Source: an uncultured Clostridia bacterium (GTDB taxonomy: Bacteria; Bacillota; Clostridia; Christensenellales; UBA3700). From it: a stretch of 64,000 bases of DNA. The stretch lies in the NCBI GenBank assembly GCA_948471525.1, contig CAOKSY010000007.1, positions 24,462-88,461 of the forward strand. The letters run 5' to 3'. Shown piece by piece: positions 1 to 8,826 of the stretch. Made by a program: the position numbers and the translations under genes. How positions within the stretch are numbered: position 1 is the first letter of the stretch; each line of letters starts with the position of its first letter. Under the pieces are notes generated by a model, which did no database searches, had not been told where the DNA came from, and worked only from the letters and a program-made list of their open reading frames with translations.

Positions 1-209
1 ATTGCGATTTGAAGGTCGAAACCGTTGAATTATAAATAAAATTTTAAAATGCCTAAAGAGCATTGAAAAAATAGAAATCGGTCGTATTTGAAAAACGTAA
101 AAATATTTTTAGATACTGCCTAATCCGTTACACAATATCCGGAATTAATCTTTTAAAAGTTTATTCTCGATTTTGTCATTTTATTAAGATATAGAAGCGT
201 GTAAAAATT

Positions 210-1217
210 ATGAAACAAATAAAACGCATATACGGAATATTTTTTACTTTATTCATAATAGTAGGCTTGGGCATGGCTATTTTCGGATTTGTAAGACTTG
301 CTCAATACAAAGGCGCAAAGGAAGTAGACGCAACTGTTTACTCGGTCGATTGCTTTTATGATGAAAGAGTAATGAGAGTGGTAGTAGATTTTCAATTAAA
401 CGATAATTATTATACAACGGGGTTTATAACCGATTTGGAATATAAAGACGGACGATTGACGTATTATGAAGGTCTTCAGACGAAAGTACTTATAAACAGT
501 AAAAAACAAATAGCCACCTACGGTAAGACGGACATTCTCGTCACCGTCGGAGGAGTTGCGTTTTTATCGGCGGGCGTATTCTTCCTACACTTTTTTGTAC
601 TTAAAAAACGTACTTTTTTTGACATTGCATATGACTATGAAAAAGCAATGGTGTCTCCCGACGATCTAAGCGACGAGACGGCAAAATATGAAGCAAAGGC
701 GGACGAATTGAGCAAATTGCCCGAATATGATCCAAAACGTATGGTCGGAGAAGGGAAAGTGTGGGGCAACCGTATTCTGGACAGGTTAAAAAGTTTTACT
801 GTAGCGCAAAACATTATTCTCAATTTAATATTGCTGGGTTTGATCGTGCTGTTTTGGACTGTGTTTAAGATGGGCGTATTCGGTATTTTTTGCGGTATGT
901 TTACCTTTGCTTTCGGAGGATTGTTTTTGAAGTTCATATACAATATGTATGTTAAAAGTTTGGTTAAATTCGGGAAATTCAGCGAGAAGAAATTGGCGAG
1001 AGTCAAAATTTGCGTATTTGAATCGGAAGGGAGATTTCAAATTGGAGAGTTATCCCGCGATCATATCGTTTTCAAAAAATTTCGCGTCGTTGCGACTATT
1101 GACGGAAAACGGTCTGTCGGTTACATTGTCGGAAACGTGCCGCCGCCCAAAGGCTGTATACTTAAAGTCCTTGTTCGTCCTCGCCGAATAGGAAGATTTA
1201 TTATAGACAATACATAA
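210..1217 (+). CDS. hypothetical membrane protein, DUF3592-like layout
   Basis: Protein of 335 residues that I cannot assign to a function. Residues about 8-30 form a hydrophobic segment. A polar domain of about 80 residues follows, then a second segment near 110-130. This TM / small beta-rich domain / TM layout is what DUF3592-type proteins look like, but the match is by shape only. A charged stretch (about 135-195) leads to a second hydrophobic pair near 200-250, followed by a basic soluble tail of about 90 residues. The ATG has only a weak upstream ribosome site. The gene stands alone, with no terminator or operon partner visible. It probably sits in the cytoplasmic membrane. Confidence 0.6.
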   Translation: MKQIKRIYGIFFTLFIIVGLGMAIFGFVRLAQYKGAKEVDATVYSVDCFYDERVMRVVVDFQLNDNYYTTGFITDLEYKDGRLTYYEGLQTKVLINSKKQIATYGKTDILVTVGGVAFLSAGVFFLHFFVLKKRTFFDIAYDYEKAMVSPDDLSDETAKYEAKADELSKLPEYDPKRMVGEGKVWGNRILDRLKSFTVAQNIILNLILLGLIVLFWTVFKMGVFGIFCGMFTFAFGGLFLKFIYNMYVKSLVKFGKFSEKKLARVKICVFESEGRFQIGELSRDHIVFKKFRVVATIDGKRSVGYIVGNVPPPKGCILKVLVRPRRIGRFIIDNT

Positions 1218-1384
1218 TTTTACGAAGGTTGTCGCATTGAAATAAGGCGGTTTAAAATACTGATATCAAACAAAATGTACTTTATTTATATAATTTGAAT
1301 GGATATTAACAAATCATTTATTCGACAATTAGTTATGTCGGCAGCAATGATTTTGATATGATTTTTAGTAAAAGTTGTAATATA

Positions 1385-1413
1385 TTGACATAATAATTGC
1401 AGTATGTTATAAT
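1385..1413 (+). promoter_or_regulatory. sigma-A promoter, full consensus
   Basis: TTGACA at 1385-1390 and TATAAT at 1408-1413 with a 17-bp spacer. It reads into the small membrane protein at 1450, which has the ribosome site AAAGGAG just upstream of its ATG. Confidence 0.85.
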
Positions 1414-1449
1414 CCAATCATATAATATTTATTGTAAAAGGAGAATATT

Positions 1450-1965
1450 ATGGAAAACAATCAATCTTCTTGGCAGAGCAAATCAGGCGGAATAAAGAGA
1501 ATTGTAATAACGCTGCCTTGCTTGATTTTTTTGATCGCAGGTCTTATCGTGACTTATATCGGGGCAAGCTCAAAGGCGACAGGCGTAATGATTGCCGGCA
1601 TAGCGATTCTTGTTATCGGAATATTGGCGACTTTGGCAGTAATGATAGTAGGTAAGCGCACCGATATCAAATGGGAAGTGAAAAATCTTATCTTTTTCAC
1701 CAATGACAGCGGCGTATATTTCACGGCAGGAAATACGGATTCGTATTTTGAGGCGCTGTGGAGCGAGGTCAAAGGTTATTCCGCGGTAGAAAACGCTGCT
1801 AAAGGAACTGCAACGGTAACCGTTTATTTGAATAAAGTTGAGAGTGCCGGAATAATGGGCAATATCGATCATATAAAGATGGTAAACGTCACCGGGTATT
1901 CTCAGTTGAAAGAGGTCTTTGCTTCTAAAGAAATAGCGGAAGTTCCCGCGCCGACCAAGAAGTAA
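1450..1965 (+). CDS. hypothetical two-TM membrane protein with soluble C-terminal domain
   Basis: Protein of 171 residues without a recognised family. A polar start of about 15 residues is followed by two hydrophobic segments (about 17-40 and 43-66). A soluble C-terminal domain of about 100 residues has alternating short beta-like stretches that could be a PH-like fold; this is a guess from pattern only. A strong AAAGGAG ribosome site and a perfect sigma-A promoter lie upstream, so it is probably well expressed as a single-gene unit. It converges on the metallophosphoesterase gene, with only two bases between the stop codons, so the two may share 3' ends. Confidence 0.6.
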   Translation: MENNQSSWQSKSGGIKRIVITLPCLIFLIAGLIVTYIGASSKATGVMIAGIAILVIGILATLAVMIVGKRTDIKWEVKNLIFFTNDSGVYFTAGNTDSYFEALWSEVKGYSAVENAAKGTATVTVYLNKVESAGIMGNIDHIKMVNVTGYSQLKEVFASKEIAEVPAPTKK

Positions 1966-1967
1966 TA

Positions 1968-2822
1968 TCAAAATTTAACCGTAATTATCGGCAAATGCGG
2001 TTTGTTGTTAAACCGTATTGGGATTATGCTGTTGCCTAGTCCCCTTGATACCGACATATGCGTACGGTCGCTCAATCGGTATATGCCGTCGTCGTATTCG
2101 GGAAATAATCCTTGGTCGGGGGCGATCAAGCCTTTCCCGAAAAATCTAAACTGCCCGCCGTGAGCGTGTCCGCTCAATACCAAATTCGGAAATTTCCACA
2201 AAAGTTCATCGTTTTGACAGTAATAGTATGTTTTGTTTCTTTGATGATCCGGACGGTGGGCGAGTAAAATCCTATAATCCGGTATGATTTCGTCGATATA
2301 TCTGTTATAATAATAATTTTCGTTGTCGTCTATTCCTATTATAGAGATCTTAACGCCGTCTTTCTCAAAGACGGTATTTTTATTATCAAGTATATTTACG
2401 CCTTGTTTATTCAGCATATCGTAAAGTCTTTGGCTTTCACGATTGGATTTTTCGTGATTTCCGTTTACAAAATATACGGGTGCGATTTGCGTTATTGAAG
2501 AAATAAATTCGCTTACGCCGCAACTGTCGACGTGCGCAGACGCGTCTATGAGATCTCCAGTTATAGCCACGATATCGATATCCAAATTTTCGAGCGCGTC
2601 GATCATTTTTGCCGTATCGACTTTTATTTTGGGGAAATGCATATCGGATAAATGCGCTATCTTTATTTCTACGTTTTTACCTATGTTGTGCTCCAATACA
2701 GTTTCGTCGAAGTCTATCGTTTTGTTGTCAACGAAAAAAGCAAAAGAAATTATGATCGCAAGCCAAAATATTATTACTGCGATCACGATAATGGTCAAGG
2801 ATTTGTTAATTTGCTTTTTCAT
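1968..2822 (-). CDS. membrane-anchored metallophosphoesterase, YkuE-like
   Basis: Protein of 284 residues with one N-terminal membrane anchor (about residues 8-30) and an exported or membrane-facing calcineurin-like phosphoesterase domain. The dimetal motifs appear in order: SDMH (DxH), GDLID, GNHE, the AHRPDH segment and GHAHGGQ. This is the pattern of the YkuE/YaeI group, which act as phosphodiesterases or as UDP-diacylglucosamine hydrolase relatives; the true substrate is unknown. I start at the ATG at 2822 because AGGAG lies 11 nt upstream. An in-frame start 16 codons earlier has no ribosome site. Confidence 0.85.
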   Translation of the reverse strand: MKKQINKSLTIIVIAVIIFWLAIIISFAFFVDNKTIDFDETVLEHNIGKNVEIKIAHLSDMHFPKIKVDTAKMIDALENLDIDIVAITGDLIDASAHVDSCGVSEFISSITQIAPVYFVNGNHEKSNRESQRLYDMLNKQGVNILDNKNTVFEKDGVKISIIGIDDNENYYYNRYIDEIIPDYRILLAHRPDHQRNKTYYYCQNDELLWKFPNLVLSGHAHGGQFRFFGKGLIAPDQGLFPEYDDGIYRLSDRTHMSVSRGLGNSIIPIRFNNKPHLPIITVKF

Positions 2823-2899
2823 TGTCGAGAAATCTCCTATATTTGAATTATAACACATACATCCATACAAGTGCTATTCTTTTAAGATATGAATAAGAA

Positions 2900-2929
2900 T
2901 TGATTTTGATATAAATCAGATGATATAAT
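2900..2929 (+). promoter_or_regulatory. sigma-A promoter for the GrpB-GNAT fusion gene
   Basis: TTGATT at 2900-2905, an 18-bp spacer and TATAAT at 2924-2929. A GGAG ribosome site precedes the ATG at 2960. Confidence 0.7.
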
Positions 2930-2959
2930 ATACGCATAAATCTTATAGATGGAGCGGTT

Positions 2960-4084
2960 ATGGGCAAAAAACTTTGTGAAATGACGTTGCAAGAACTTTG
3001 GAGACTTTTTCCGATAAGTCTTGTTCCGCATAGAGAATGTTGGGCGGAATACTATGCGCAAGAGAAAAGCGCGCTTGGAAAAAAGTTGCCGCTCGGCAGC
3101 AGTATTTACCATATCGGCAGCACTGCCGTAAAAGGTATTATGGCGAAAAATATTGTAGATATATTAGTCGAACTTCCTTGGAAGGAAAATATGCATACAT
3201 TGGCGGATAGTTTGACTGACGACGGATACACGGTAATGTCGTCTTCCCAAAGCAGGGTATCTCTTTGCAAGGGGTATACGGAAGAAGGCTTTGCGGATAG
3301 AGTATTCCATCTCCACCTCAGACGCTTTGGAGATTGCAGAGAAATCATTTTCCGCGACCGTCTTAATTTCGACCCTGCCGTCGCAAAAGAATACGAAGCC
3401 TTGAAGTTAAAACTTTGGAAGGAATACGAGTTTGACAGAGACGGCTATACGCAGGCGAAGTCGGATTTTGTCGAGCGTTATTCGGGCGAGGCTCGCGCTC
3501 TTAATTTTCTAAATACTCCCGAGATCCGCACCGAGAGACTTATTCTCAGGAGATTCAATAAAAACGATGTCGAAGGAATATTGCGCCTGTACGGCGATAG
3601 GGAGGTCAACAGGTTTTTGCCTTGGTTTCCTTTAGAAGACTTGTCGCAAGCGGAGAGTTATCTCTATGAGAAGATCCTTCCGTGTTATGACGGCGAAGCG
3701 TCGTATAATTATGCAATACAGTATGCGCAGAACGGCGAACTAGTCGGCTACGTCCATCTTCACGATATAGGAGGCGCAAACGATCTCGGCTATGCGATCG
3801 CCAAAGAATATTGGGGCAAGGGCATTGCAACGGAAGTGTGTCGCGCCGTAATAGATCGACTTGCCGAGGACGGATTGCCGTTTGTCACCGCGACGCACGA
3901 CGTAGAAAATCCCCGCAGCGGAGAGGTGATGAAAAGATTGGGTATGAAATATGCATATTCGTACAATGAGCGGTGGCAGCCCAAGGATATAGACGTAGTC
4001 TTTAAAATGTATCAGCTCAATTTGGACGGCAACGAAGAGCGGATCTACAGCGGATATCGCACGGCTTACGACAATAATATTTAG
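2960..4084 (+). CDS. GrpB-family / GNAT acetyltransferase fusion protein
   Basis: Protein of 374 residues with two domains. Residues about 1-175 match the GrpB (UPF0157) nucleotidyltransferase-fold family, with the family signature HIGSTAVKGIMAKNIVDIL near residues 50-70. Residues about 180-360 are a RimJ/RimL-type GNAT N-acetyltransferase: IRTERLILRRF opens the domain, the acetyl-CoA loop reads EYWGKGIATE, and the C-terminal MKRLGMKY is typical. The target of acetylation is unknown. Both domains also occur as separate proteins, and here they are joined in one frame with no stop or frameshift. The gene has its own promoter and is followed by the tilS promoter, so it appears monocistronic. Confidence 0.85.
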   Translation: MGKKLCEMTLQELWRLFPISLVPHRECWAEYYAQEKSALGKKLPLGSSIYHIGSTAVKGIMAKNIVDILVELPWKENMHTLADSLTDDGYTVMSSSQSRVSLCKGYTEEGFADRVFHLHLRRFGDCREIIFRDRLNFDPAVAKEYEALKLKLWKEYEFDRDGYTQAKSDFVERYSGEARALNFLNTPEIRTERLILRRFNKNDVEGILRLYGDREVNRFLPWFPLEDLSQAESYLYEKILPCYDGEASYNYAIQYAQNGELVGYVHLHDIGGANDLGYAIAKEYWGKGIATEVCRAVIDRLAEDGLPFVTATHDVENPRSGEVMKRLGMKYAYSYNERWQPKDIDVVFKMYQLNLDGNEERIYSGYRTAYDNNI

Positions 4085-4126
4085 TTTGCTTAAAAAATTC
4101 CTAGGATTTTACAAAACTCAAACGGC

Positions 4127-4155
4127 TTGATTTATTTTGTATATTACTTTATAAT
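4127..4155 (+). promoter_or_regulatory. sigma-A promoter giving a probable leaderless tilS mRNA
   Basis: TTGATT at 4127-4132, a 17-bp spacer and TATAAT at 4150-4155. The tilS ATG begins at 4162, where transcription would be expected to start. No Shine-Dalgarno sequence lies between the -10 box and the ATG. Confidence 0.75.
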
Positions 4156-4161
4156 ATAAGT

Positions 4162-5454
4162 ATGTTAAACGGATTTGCGTACGGTGTTGTAAAGCGTTTT
4201 AAAAAACTCGCGCTTGCGGTGAGCGGGGGCAAGGATTCTATGGCTTTATTGCACGCTTTACGTGAGACTATGGACGTCGACAGTTTTTTTGTAGTCACGG
4301 TACATCACAATTTGCGTGGAGACGAGGGGCGGCGCGACAGAGATTTCGTCGTCGGTTACTGCAAAGAAAACGGTATCGAATGTATCGTATATGAAGAGGA
4401 TATCCCCGCTTTTTGCGCGCAAGCCGGATACACTGTAGAACAGGGCGCGCGTTTGCGCAGAAGAGAAATTTTCAAATCTCTGGTGTCCGACTGCAAAGCC
4501 GAACGCGTCGTCACCGCGCATCATCTATCCGATAACGTCGAAAGTATTTTGATGCACGTATTCAGAGGCAGCGGACTCAAAGGTCTTTGCGGAATGAACA
4601 TAGACGACGGCGTATTGTTGCGACCCATGCTCGAATGCACCCGCGAGGATATCGACGGATTTATAGTCGACAACGAAATTCCTTACGTTGAGGACAGTAC
4701 GAATCTATGCGTGGATTATACGCGCAATAGAGTGCGCCGAGAGATAATCCCGCTTATCAAAAGCGTATACGGGGGATTGGACAACAATATTTCGCGACTG
4801 TCGGAAAGGGCGGCGGAGATAGGGGAATTTCTCGATACGTATTGCCGTGATTTTCAAGAGAAAGACGGCGCGATCTGCATACCGCTTGCGGCGTTTAAAA
4901 AGCCGGACGCCGTCGTTTCGCAGACGGTAATCAATGCTGTCGACACGATTACGACGAGAGTAGACCTGACCAGCAAGCATATCGCCGCGATACGCGCGCT
5001 CAAAGACAAATCGAGCGGCGCGAGCATAGATCTTCCTTTTTCTCTTAAAGCCTACAGACAGAGCGACTGCATAGCGTTGGCGTTCGGTCAAAAGTGCGAA
5101 TATGCGGGAAGGATAGGCGGATACGGCGAGTACGATCTAGGCAATAAAATTTTGATACTCTCTAGTGAAGAAAATGACGGGCTAGTCTGCGATCTCGACA
5201 AACTCATAGGTTGCGAGATACGCAACAGACGGCAGGGCGATAAATTCCGCAGATACAAAGGCGGGAATAAGAGTTTGGGCGACTATTTTACGGATATAAA
5301 GATCCCCAACAGACTCCGCGACGGAGTGATAGTCGTAGCCAAGGGTAATGTAGTTTGTCTTCTTCCCGAATACGAAATAGCCGATTGCGTCAAGGTGGAC
5401 GAAGATACCGTCCGCAAGGCGTACGTGAGCGTTGTCAAAAAGGAGAATCGTTGA
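4162..5454 (+). CDS. tilS: tRNA(Ile)-lysidine synthetase
   Basis: TilS uses ATP and lysine to convert the wobble cytidine of the CAU-anticodon isoleucine tRNA to lysidine, so that it reads AUA codons. The N-terminal PP-loop motif SGGKDS is at residues 21-26. The AHH...NVES stretch near residue 115 and GLCGM near 140 belong to the N-type ATP pyrophosphatase domain. The C-terminal region (about 345-420) carries the TilS_C signature, with FRRYKGG and KIPNRLRD. At 430 residues it has the normal length. The ATG used gives the usual 20-residue lead before the PP-loop. It heads a run tilS-hpt-cca, and the hpt start lies 2 nt after its stop, so the two are coupled. Confidence 0.95.
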   Translation: MLNGFAYGVVKRFKKLALAVSGGKDSMALLHALRETMDVDSFFVVTVHHNLRGDEGRRDRDFVVGYCKENGIECIVYEEDIPAFCAQAGYTVEQGARLRRREIFKSLVSDCKAERVVTAHHLSDNVESILMHVFRGSGLKGLCGMNIDDGVLLRPMLECTREDIDGFIVDNEIPYVEDSTNLCVDYTRNRVRREIIPLIKSVYGGLDNNISRLSERAAEIGEFLDTYCRDFQEKDGAICIPLAAFKKPDAVVSQTVINAVDTITTRVDLTSKHIAAIRALKDKSSGASIDLPFSLKAYRQSDCIALAFGQKCEYAGRIGGYGEYDLGNKILILSSEENDGLVCDLDKLIGCEIRNRRQGDKFRRYKGGNKSLGDYFTDIKIPNRLRDGVIVVAKGNVVCLLPEYEIADCVKVDEDTVRKAYVSVVKKENR

Positions 5455-5455
5455 T

Positions 5456-5977
5456 ATGAGCAGAGTACGCGAGATCATATCTAAAGACGCGATTGCGGCG
5501 CGCGTTGCCGAGATAGGCAAGGCAGTAGAGCGCGATTATGCTGGCAAGAGACCGATACTGGCGTGTATTCTTACGGGCGCGATTGTATTTTTCTCCGATT
5601 TGGCGCGCAATATAGATCTCGATATGAGATTTGATACTATGGCTGTATCCAGCTACGGAATGGGCAAGAAGTCCAGCGGAGTAGTGAATATAGTCAAGGA
5701 TATGACTTGCGATATAAAAGGCGAGGACGTAATAATCGTCGAAGATATTATAGACAGCGGTCTGACGATGAAGACGCTGACTAAACTATTGAAAGAAAGA
5801 GGCGCGGCAAGCGTGAAAGTATGCGCTTTTTTGGACAAGCCGGCAGGGCGCAAGACAGATTACGAGGCCGATTATACGGGATTCACGGTAGAAGACGGAA
5901 TAATCGTAGGATACGGGCTTGATTGCTCGGGCAAATACAGATACTTGCCGTACGTCGGAGTATTGGAAGAGGACTGA
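5456..5977 (+). CDS. hpt: hypoxanthine phosphoribosyltransferase
   Basis: Protein of 173 residues that salvages hypoxanthine (and usually guanine) with PRPP to make IMP/GMP in the cytoplasm. The PRPP-binding loop reads VIIVEDIIDSGLTM (about residues 90-105). ILTGAIVFFSDL and the SSYGMGKKSSG segment fit the flexible catalytic region of the family. The ATG at 5456 follows AAGGAG at a good distance; an upstream TTG start inside tilS would add 8 unsupported residues. The tilS-hpt pairing is common in Bacillota (in Bacillus with ftsH downstream), which supports the call. Here the next gene is the CCA-adding enzyme, one base after the stop. Confidence 0.95.
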   Translation: MSRVREIISKDAIAARVAEIGKAVERDYAGKRPILACILTGAIVFFSDLARNIDLDMRFDTMAVSSYGMGKKSSGVVNIVKDMTCDIKGEDVIIVEDIIDSGLTMKTLTKLLKERGAASVKVCAFLDKPAGRKTDYEADYTGFTVEDGIIVGYGLDCSGKYRYLPYVGVLEED

Positions 5978-5978
5978 G

Positions 5979-7343
5979 ATGGATCGGTTGGCGGAAAGAT
6001 ACAGAGATGAACTGAAAAAATTGAGCGGATTTTTCCCGTCGAATAAACGATTGTACGCGGTAGGCGGCTGCGTGAGAGACGCGTTGCAAGGCAGACGGTG
6101 TTACGACGTCGATCTTGCCGGCGCGGCGACTCCCGCCGATTTGACGGAGTTACTTTCGGCAAGCGGGTTTAAAGTCTGTCCCGCGTCGCCGAGATTGGGC
6201 ACGATGATAATAAAAGGCGAGTACGCCTACGAGTATACTACGTTCAGGACGGACAGCTATCCCGAGGGAAGCGGCGTACATACTCCCGATCGAGTGGTTT
6301 TTACAGAAGATATAGAGGAAGATGCGAGAAGGCGCGATTTCAAGTGCAACGCGGTATATTACGATATATTTGACGATAGACTTTGCGATCCGCTCGGCGG
6401 AGTTCAAGATATAGAAAATCGCATTTTATCCACCGTCGTATCTCCCGATACCGTGCTTTCTCAGGACGGATTGAGGATAATGCGGCTTGTGCGCTTTGTG
6501 TCTACTTTGGGGTATAGCGTAGAAAAGGAAACTATGCAGAGCGCCAAAAAGTTGGCGGGCGGTCTGCGCGATATAAGCGTGGAGAGAATAAGGGATGAAC
6601 TTGACAAACTACTCGCAGGCGACAACTGTTATAACGCTTTAAAGCTTATGAAAGAGATAGGAGCGCTTGAGATTATTCTGCCCGAAGTCGCGTCCAATGA
6701 CAATGTGGCGCAAAAACCCGAGTATCATAAGTACGACGTGTTGGAGCACTGTTTTAAAGTTGCGGAGAACTGTCCTACGAAAATCAGGCTTGCGGGACTT
6801 CTGCACGACGTGGGCAAGGGCGTCTGTATGCGAAAAGACGGCAATTCATATTTGCACAATACTGTCGGCGCAGAGATGACGCGCGAAATAATGACGAGGC
6901 TGAAGTATCCCGTCAAAATGATCGACAGGACGGTCAGGCTCGTGCAAGAGCATATGTTTGACGTCAACGGCAATGCGCGCGAATGTAAGTACAGAAGATT
7001 TATTGCGAGGAATCTTGATATCATCGACGACGTTATAGATCTGTTCAAAGCCGACTGTATAGGCACAGGTTACGATATAAAATCTCGTACGGCGGAAAAG
7101 GCGGAACGCATATATTCCCGGATGCTTGACGAGAAAGTGCCTATGACGCTCAAACAACTTAATATCGACGGCAACGATCTAAAGAGCATAGGTATCGACG
7201 GCAGAGATATAGGAACAGCTCTTAATATAATATGGGATATGGCGTTGAGAAATTGCGTTGTCAACGAAAAACAAGCGTTACTTAAAGTAGCGCGCAGATT
7301 AAAAAATTCATTGGAAAAAGAAAAGGCGAAAGATAATGGATAA
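5979..7343 (+). CDS. cca: CCA tRNA nucleotidyltransferase with HD domain
   Basis: Protein of 454 residues in the class II nucleotidyltransferase group that adds or repairs the 3' CCA of tRNA; a poly(A) polymerase role is possible from sequence alone. The head domain shows AVGGCVRDALQGR, the metal motif YDVDLAG, the RRDFKCNA turn and EDIEEDARRRDF. A C-terminal half with AGLLHDVGKG (about residues 285-295) is an HD phosphohydrolase domain, as in many bacterial CCA enzymes. I start at ATG 5979, directly after the hpt stop, with GAAGAGGA upstream. A longer frame begins within hpt without support. It overlaps rmuC by 8 nt, so co-translation is likely. Confidence 0.9.
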   Translation: MDRLAERYRDELKKLSGFFPSNKRLYAVGGCVRDALQGRRCYDVDLAGAATPADLTELLSASGFKVCPASPRLGTMIIKGEYAYEYTTFRTDSYPEGSGVHTPDRVVFTEDIEEDARRRDFKCNAVYYDIFDDRLCDPLGGVQDIENRILSTVVSPDTVLSQDGLRIMRLVRFVSTLGYSVEKETMQSAKKLAGGLRDISVERIRDELDKLLAGDNCYNALKLMKEIGALEIILPEVASNDNVAQKPEYHKYDVLEHCFKVAENCPTKIRLAGLLHDVGKGVCMRKDGNSYLHNTVGAEMTREIMTRLKYPVKMIDRTVRLVQEHMFDVNGNARECKYRRFIARNLDIIDDVIDLFKADCIGTGYDIKSRTAEKAERIYSRMLDEKVPMTLKQLNIDGNDLKSIGIDGRDIGTALNIIWDMALRNCVVNEKQALLKVARRLKNSLEKEKAKDNG

Positions 7344-8826
7344 AGCGATATTAATATGTACTGTTATAGCAGCGGTATGTGCGGCCGTGAGTATGGTCGT
7401 ATGCTTGCTTGCGTCGAAAAAACGCGGCGGCAATCAAAGCGCGGACGGAACGTTGAGCGACGGATTGGATAATTTAAACGACAGTCTCAACGAAGTCAAG
7501 AATATGGTCAACGAGCATATCTCCAAGGAAAAGGAGAGCATAGTGACGGCGTTCAACTCGTCCAATGCCACGTTGATTGATATGTTGGACAGATATATGA
7601 ATTCTTTCAAAGAGACGTTGGGAAAGAATCTGGATACGGTAGACCGTCAACTCAAAGAGATAAGAGAAGAGATGACCTGCGCGACGCGTCTTATGCGAGG
7701 AGAGACGTCCGATTCGTTGGAGAGAATGCAGGAGAAGACGAAAGCTTCGCTTGCGGAAATGAACGCCGCGATAGACAGATCTCTCAAGACGTTAAAGTCT
7801 GATATATCCGAATCTTTGGATAAGATGAACGCAGATATAAAGAGTTCGCTCAAAGAAATGCGCGAGGACAATCAAAAGCAATTGACGGGCGTCAAGGAAG
7901 ACAATGAAAAACAACTCGAGAAGATGCGCGAGACGGTCGACGAGAAACTGTCCGGCACTTTGGATACTCGAATAAAGAACGCTTTCGAGATGGTAAACGA
8001 GCGACTTGATAAAGTTCAGCGCGGTTTTGGCGAAATGCAGAGTTTGTCCACCAAGGTTACTAATCTCAACAAGATGTTTTCAAACGTCAAGACGAGAGGC
8101 GGATGGGGCGAAGTTGCGCTCGAAAGTCTGCTCGATCAGATACTCTCTCCCGAACAGTACGCAAAGCAGTTCAGGCTTGGCAAAGGTTCGCAGGAAGCAG
8201 TTGATTTCGTCGTGGTTATGCCAGGACAGAACGGAGATACGGTATATCTTCCGATAGACTCAAAGTTCCCGTTGGATAAATACGTGAGACTGGTCGAAGC
8301 GAGCGAAGAGGGCGATAGCGAAAAGATAGAAATCGCGCGCAAGTCGCTCGTCGAAGAGGTCAAGAGAGAGGCGAGAAGCATTTGCGCAAAATACATAAAG
8401 GTTCCGCTCACGACCAATTTTGCCGTGATGTACGTGCCTACGGAAGGACTGTATGCAGAGATAGCCAAGGACAGCGTGCTCACGTCTAGATTGCAGAACG
8501 AATTTTCCGTCACAGTTTGCGGACCTACCACTATAACCGCGCTGCTCAACAGTCTGCAAGTGGGCTTTACCACTCTCAAGATACAGAAGCGTAGCGGAGA
8601 TATAGTAAAGGAACTCGGCAAGTTTAGAAAAGATTTCTTGAAGTATACCGATCTCATCGGCAAGGTAAAAAAGAATGCGACTACGGTCGTGACGACTATA
8701 GAGGAAGTAGAGAGGCGCAACACGCTGATAAATCAAAGACTGTCCAAGGTCAGCGGCGATTTGCCCGAAGGCGACGGCGAAAGACTGATCGCAGCGGACG
8801 AGACAGTAACGACGGAGGAAGAATGA
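7336..8826 (+). CDS. rmuC: RmuC-family DNA recombination protein
   Basis: Protein of 496 residues. It has an N-terminal membrane anchor (about 4-26), a long coiled coil (about 35-240) and the RmuC nuclease-like domain (about 240-450). The domain carries GGWGEVALESLLDQILSP and LPIDSKFPLDKY, with the Asp and Lys of the PD-(D/E)XK-like core. RmuC in E. coli limits recombination at inverted repeats; the biochemical activity is still poorly known. The coding region overlaps cca upstream and ends in an ATGA overlap with the PHP gene, which points to one transcript with tilS-hpt-cca. The acidic, threonine- and glutamate-rich tail is not conserved in the family. Confidence 0.9.
   Translation: MDKAILICTVIAAVCAAVSMVVCLLASKKRGGNQSADGTLSDGLDNLNDSLNEVKNMVNEHISKEKESIVTAFNSSNATLIDMLDRYMNSFKETLGKNLDTVDRQLKEIREEMTCATRLMRGETSDSLERMQEKTKASLAEMNAAIDRSLKTLKSDISESLDKMNADIKSSLKEMREDNQKQLTGVKEDNEKQLEKMRETVDEKLSGTLDTRIKNAFEMVNERLDKVQRGFGEMQSLSTKVTNLNKMFSNVKTRGGWGEVALESLLDQILSPEQYAKQFRLGKGSQEAVDFVVVMPGQNGDTVYLPIDSKFPLDKYVRLVEASEEGDSEKIEIARKSLVEEVKREARSICAKYIKVPLTTNFAVMYVPTEGLYAEIAKDSVLTSRLQNEFSVTVCGPTTITALLNSLQVGFTTLKIQKRSGDIVKELGKFRKDFLKYTDLIGKVKKNATTVVTTIEEVERRNTLINQRLSKVSGDLPEGDGERLIAADETVTTEEE

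Noticed and set aside
1..209. Partial gene at the left edge
   Set aside because: AT-rich sequence with stops in all frames; no coding signal or promoter of good quality is seen.
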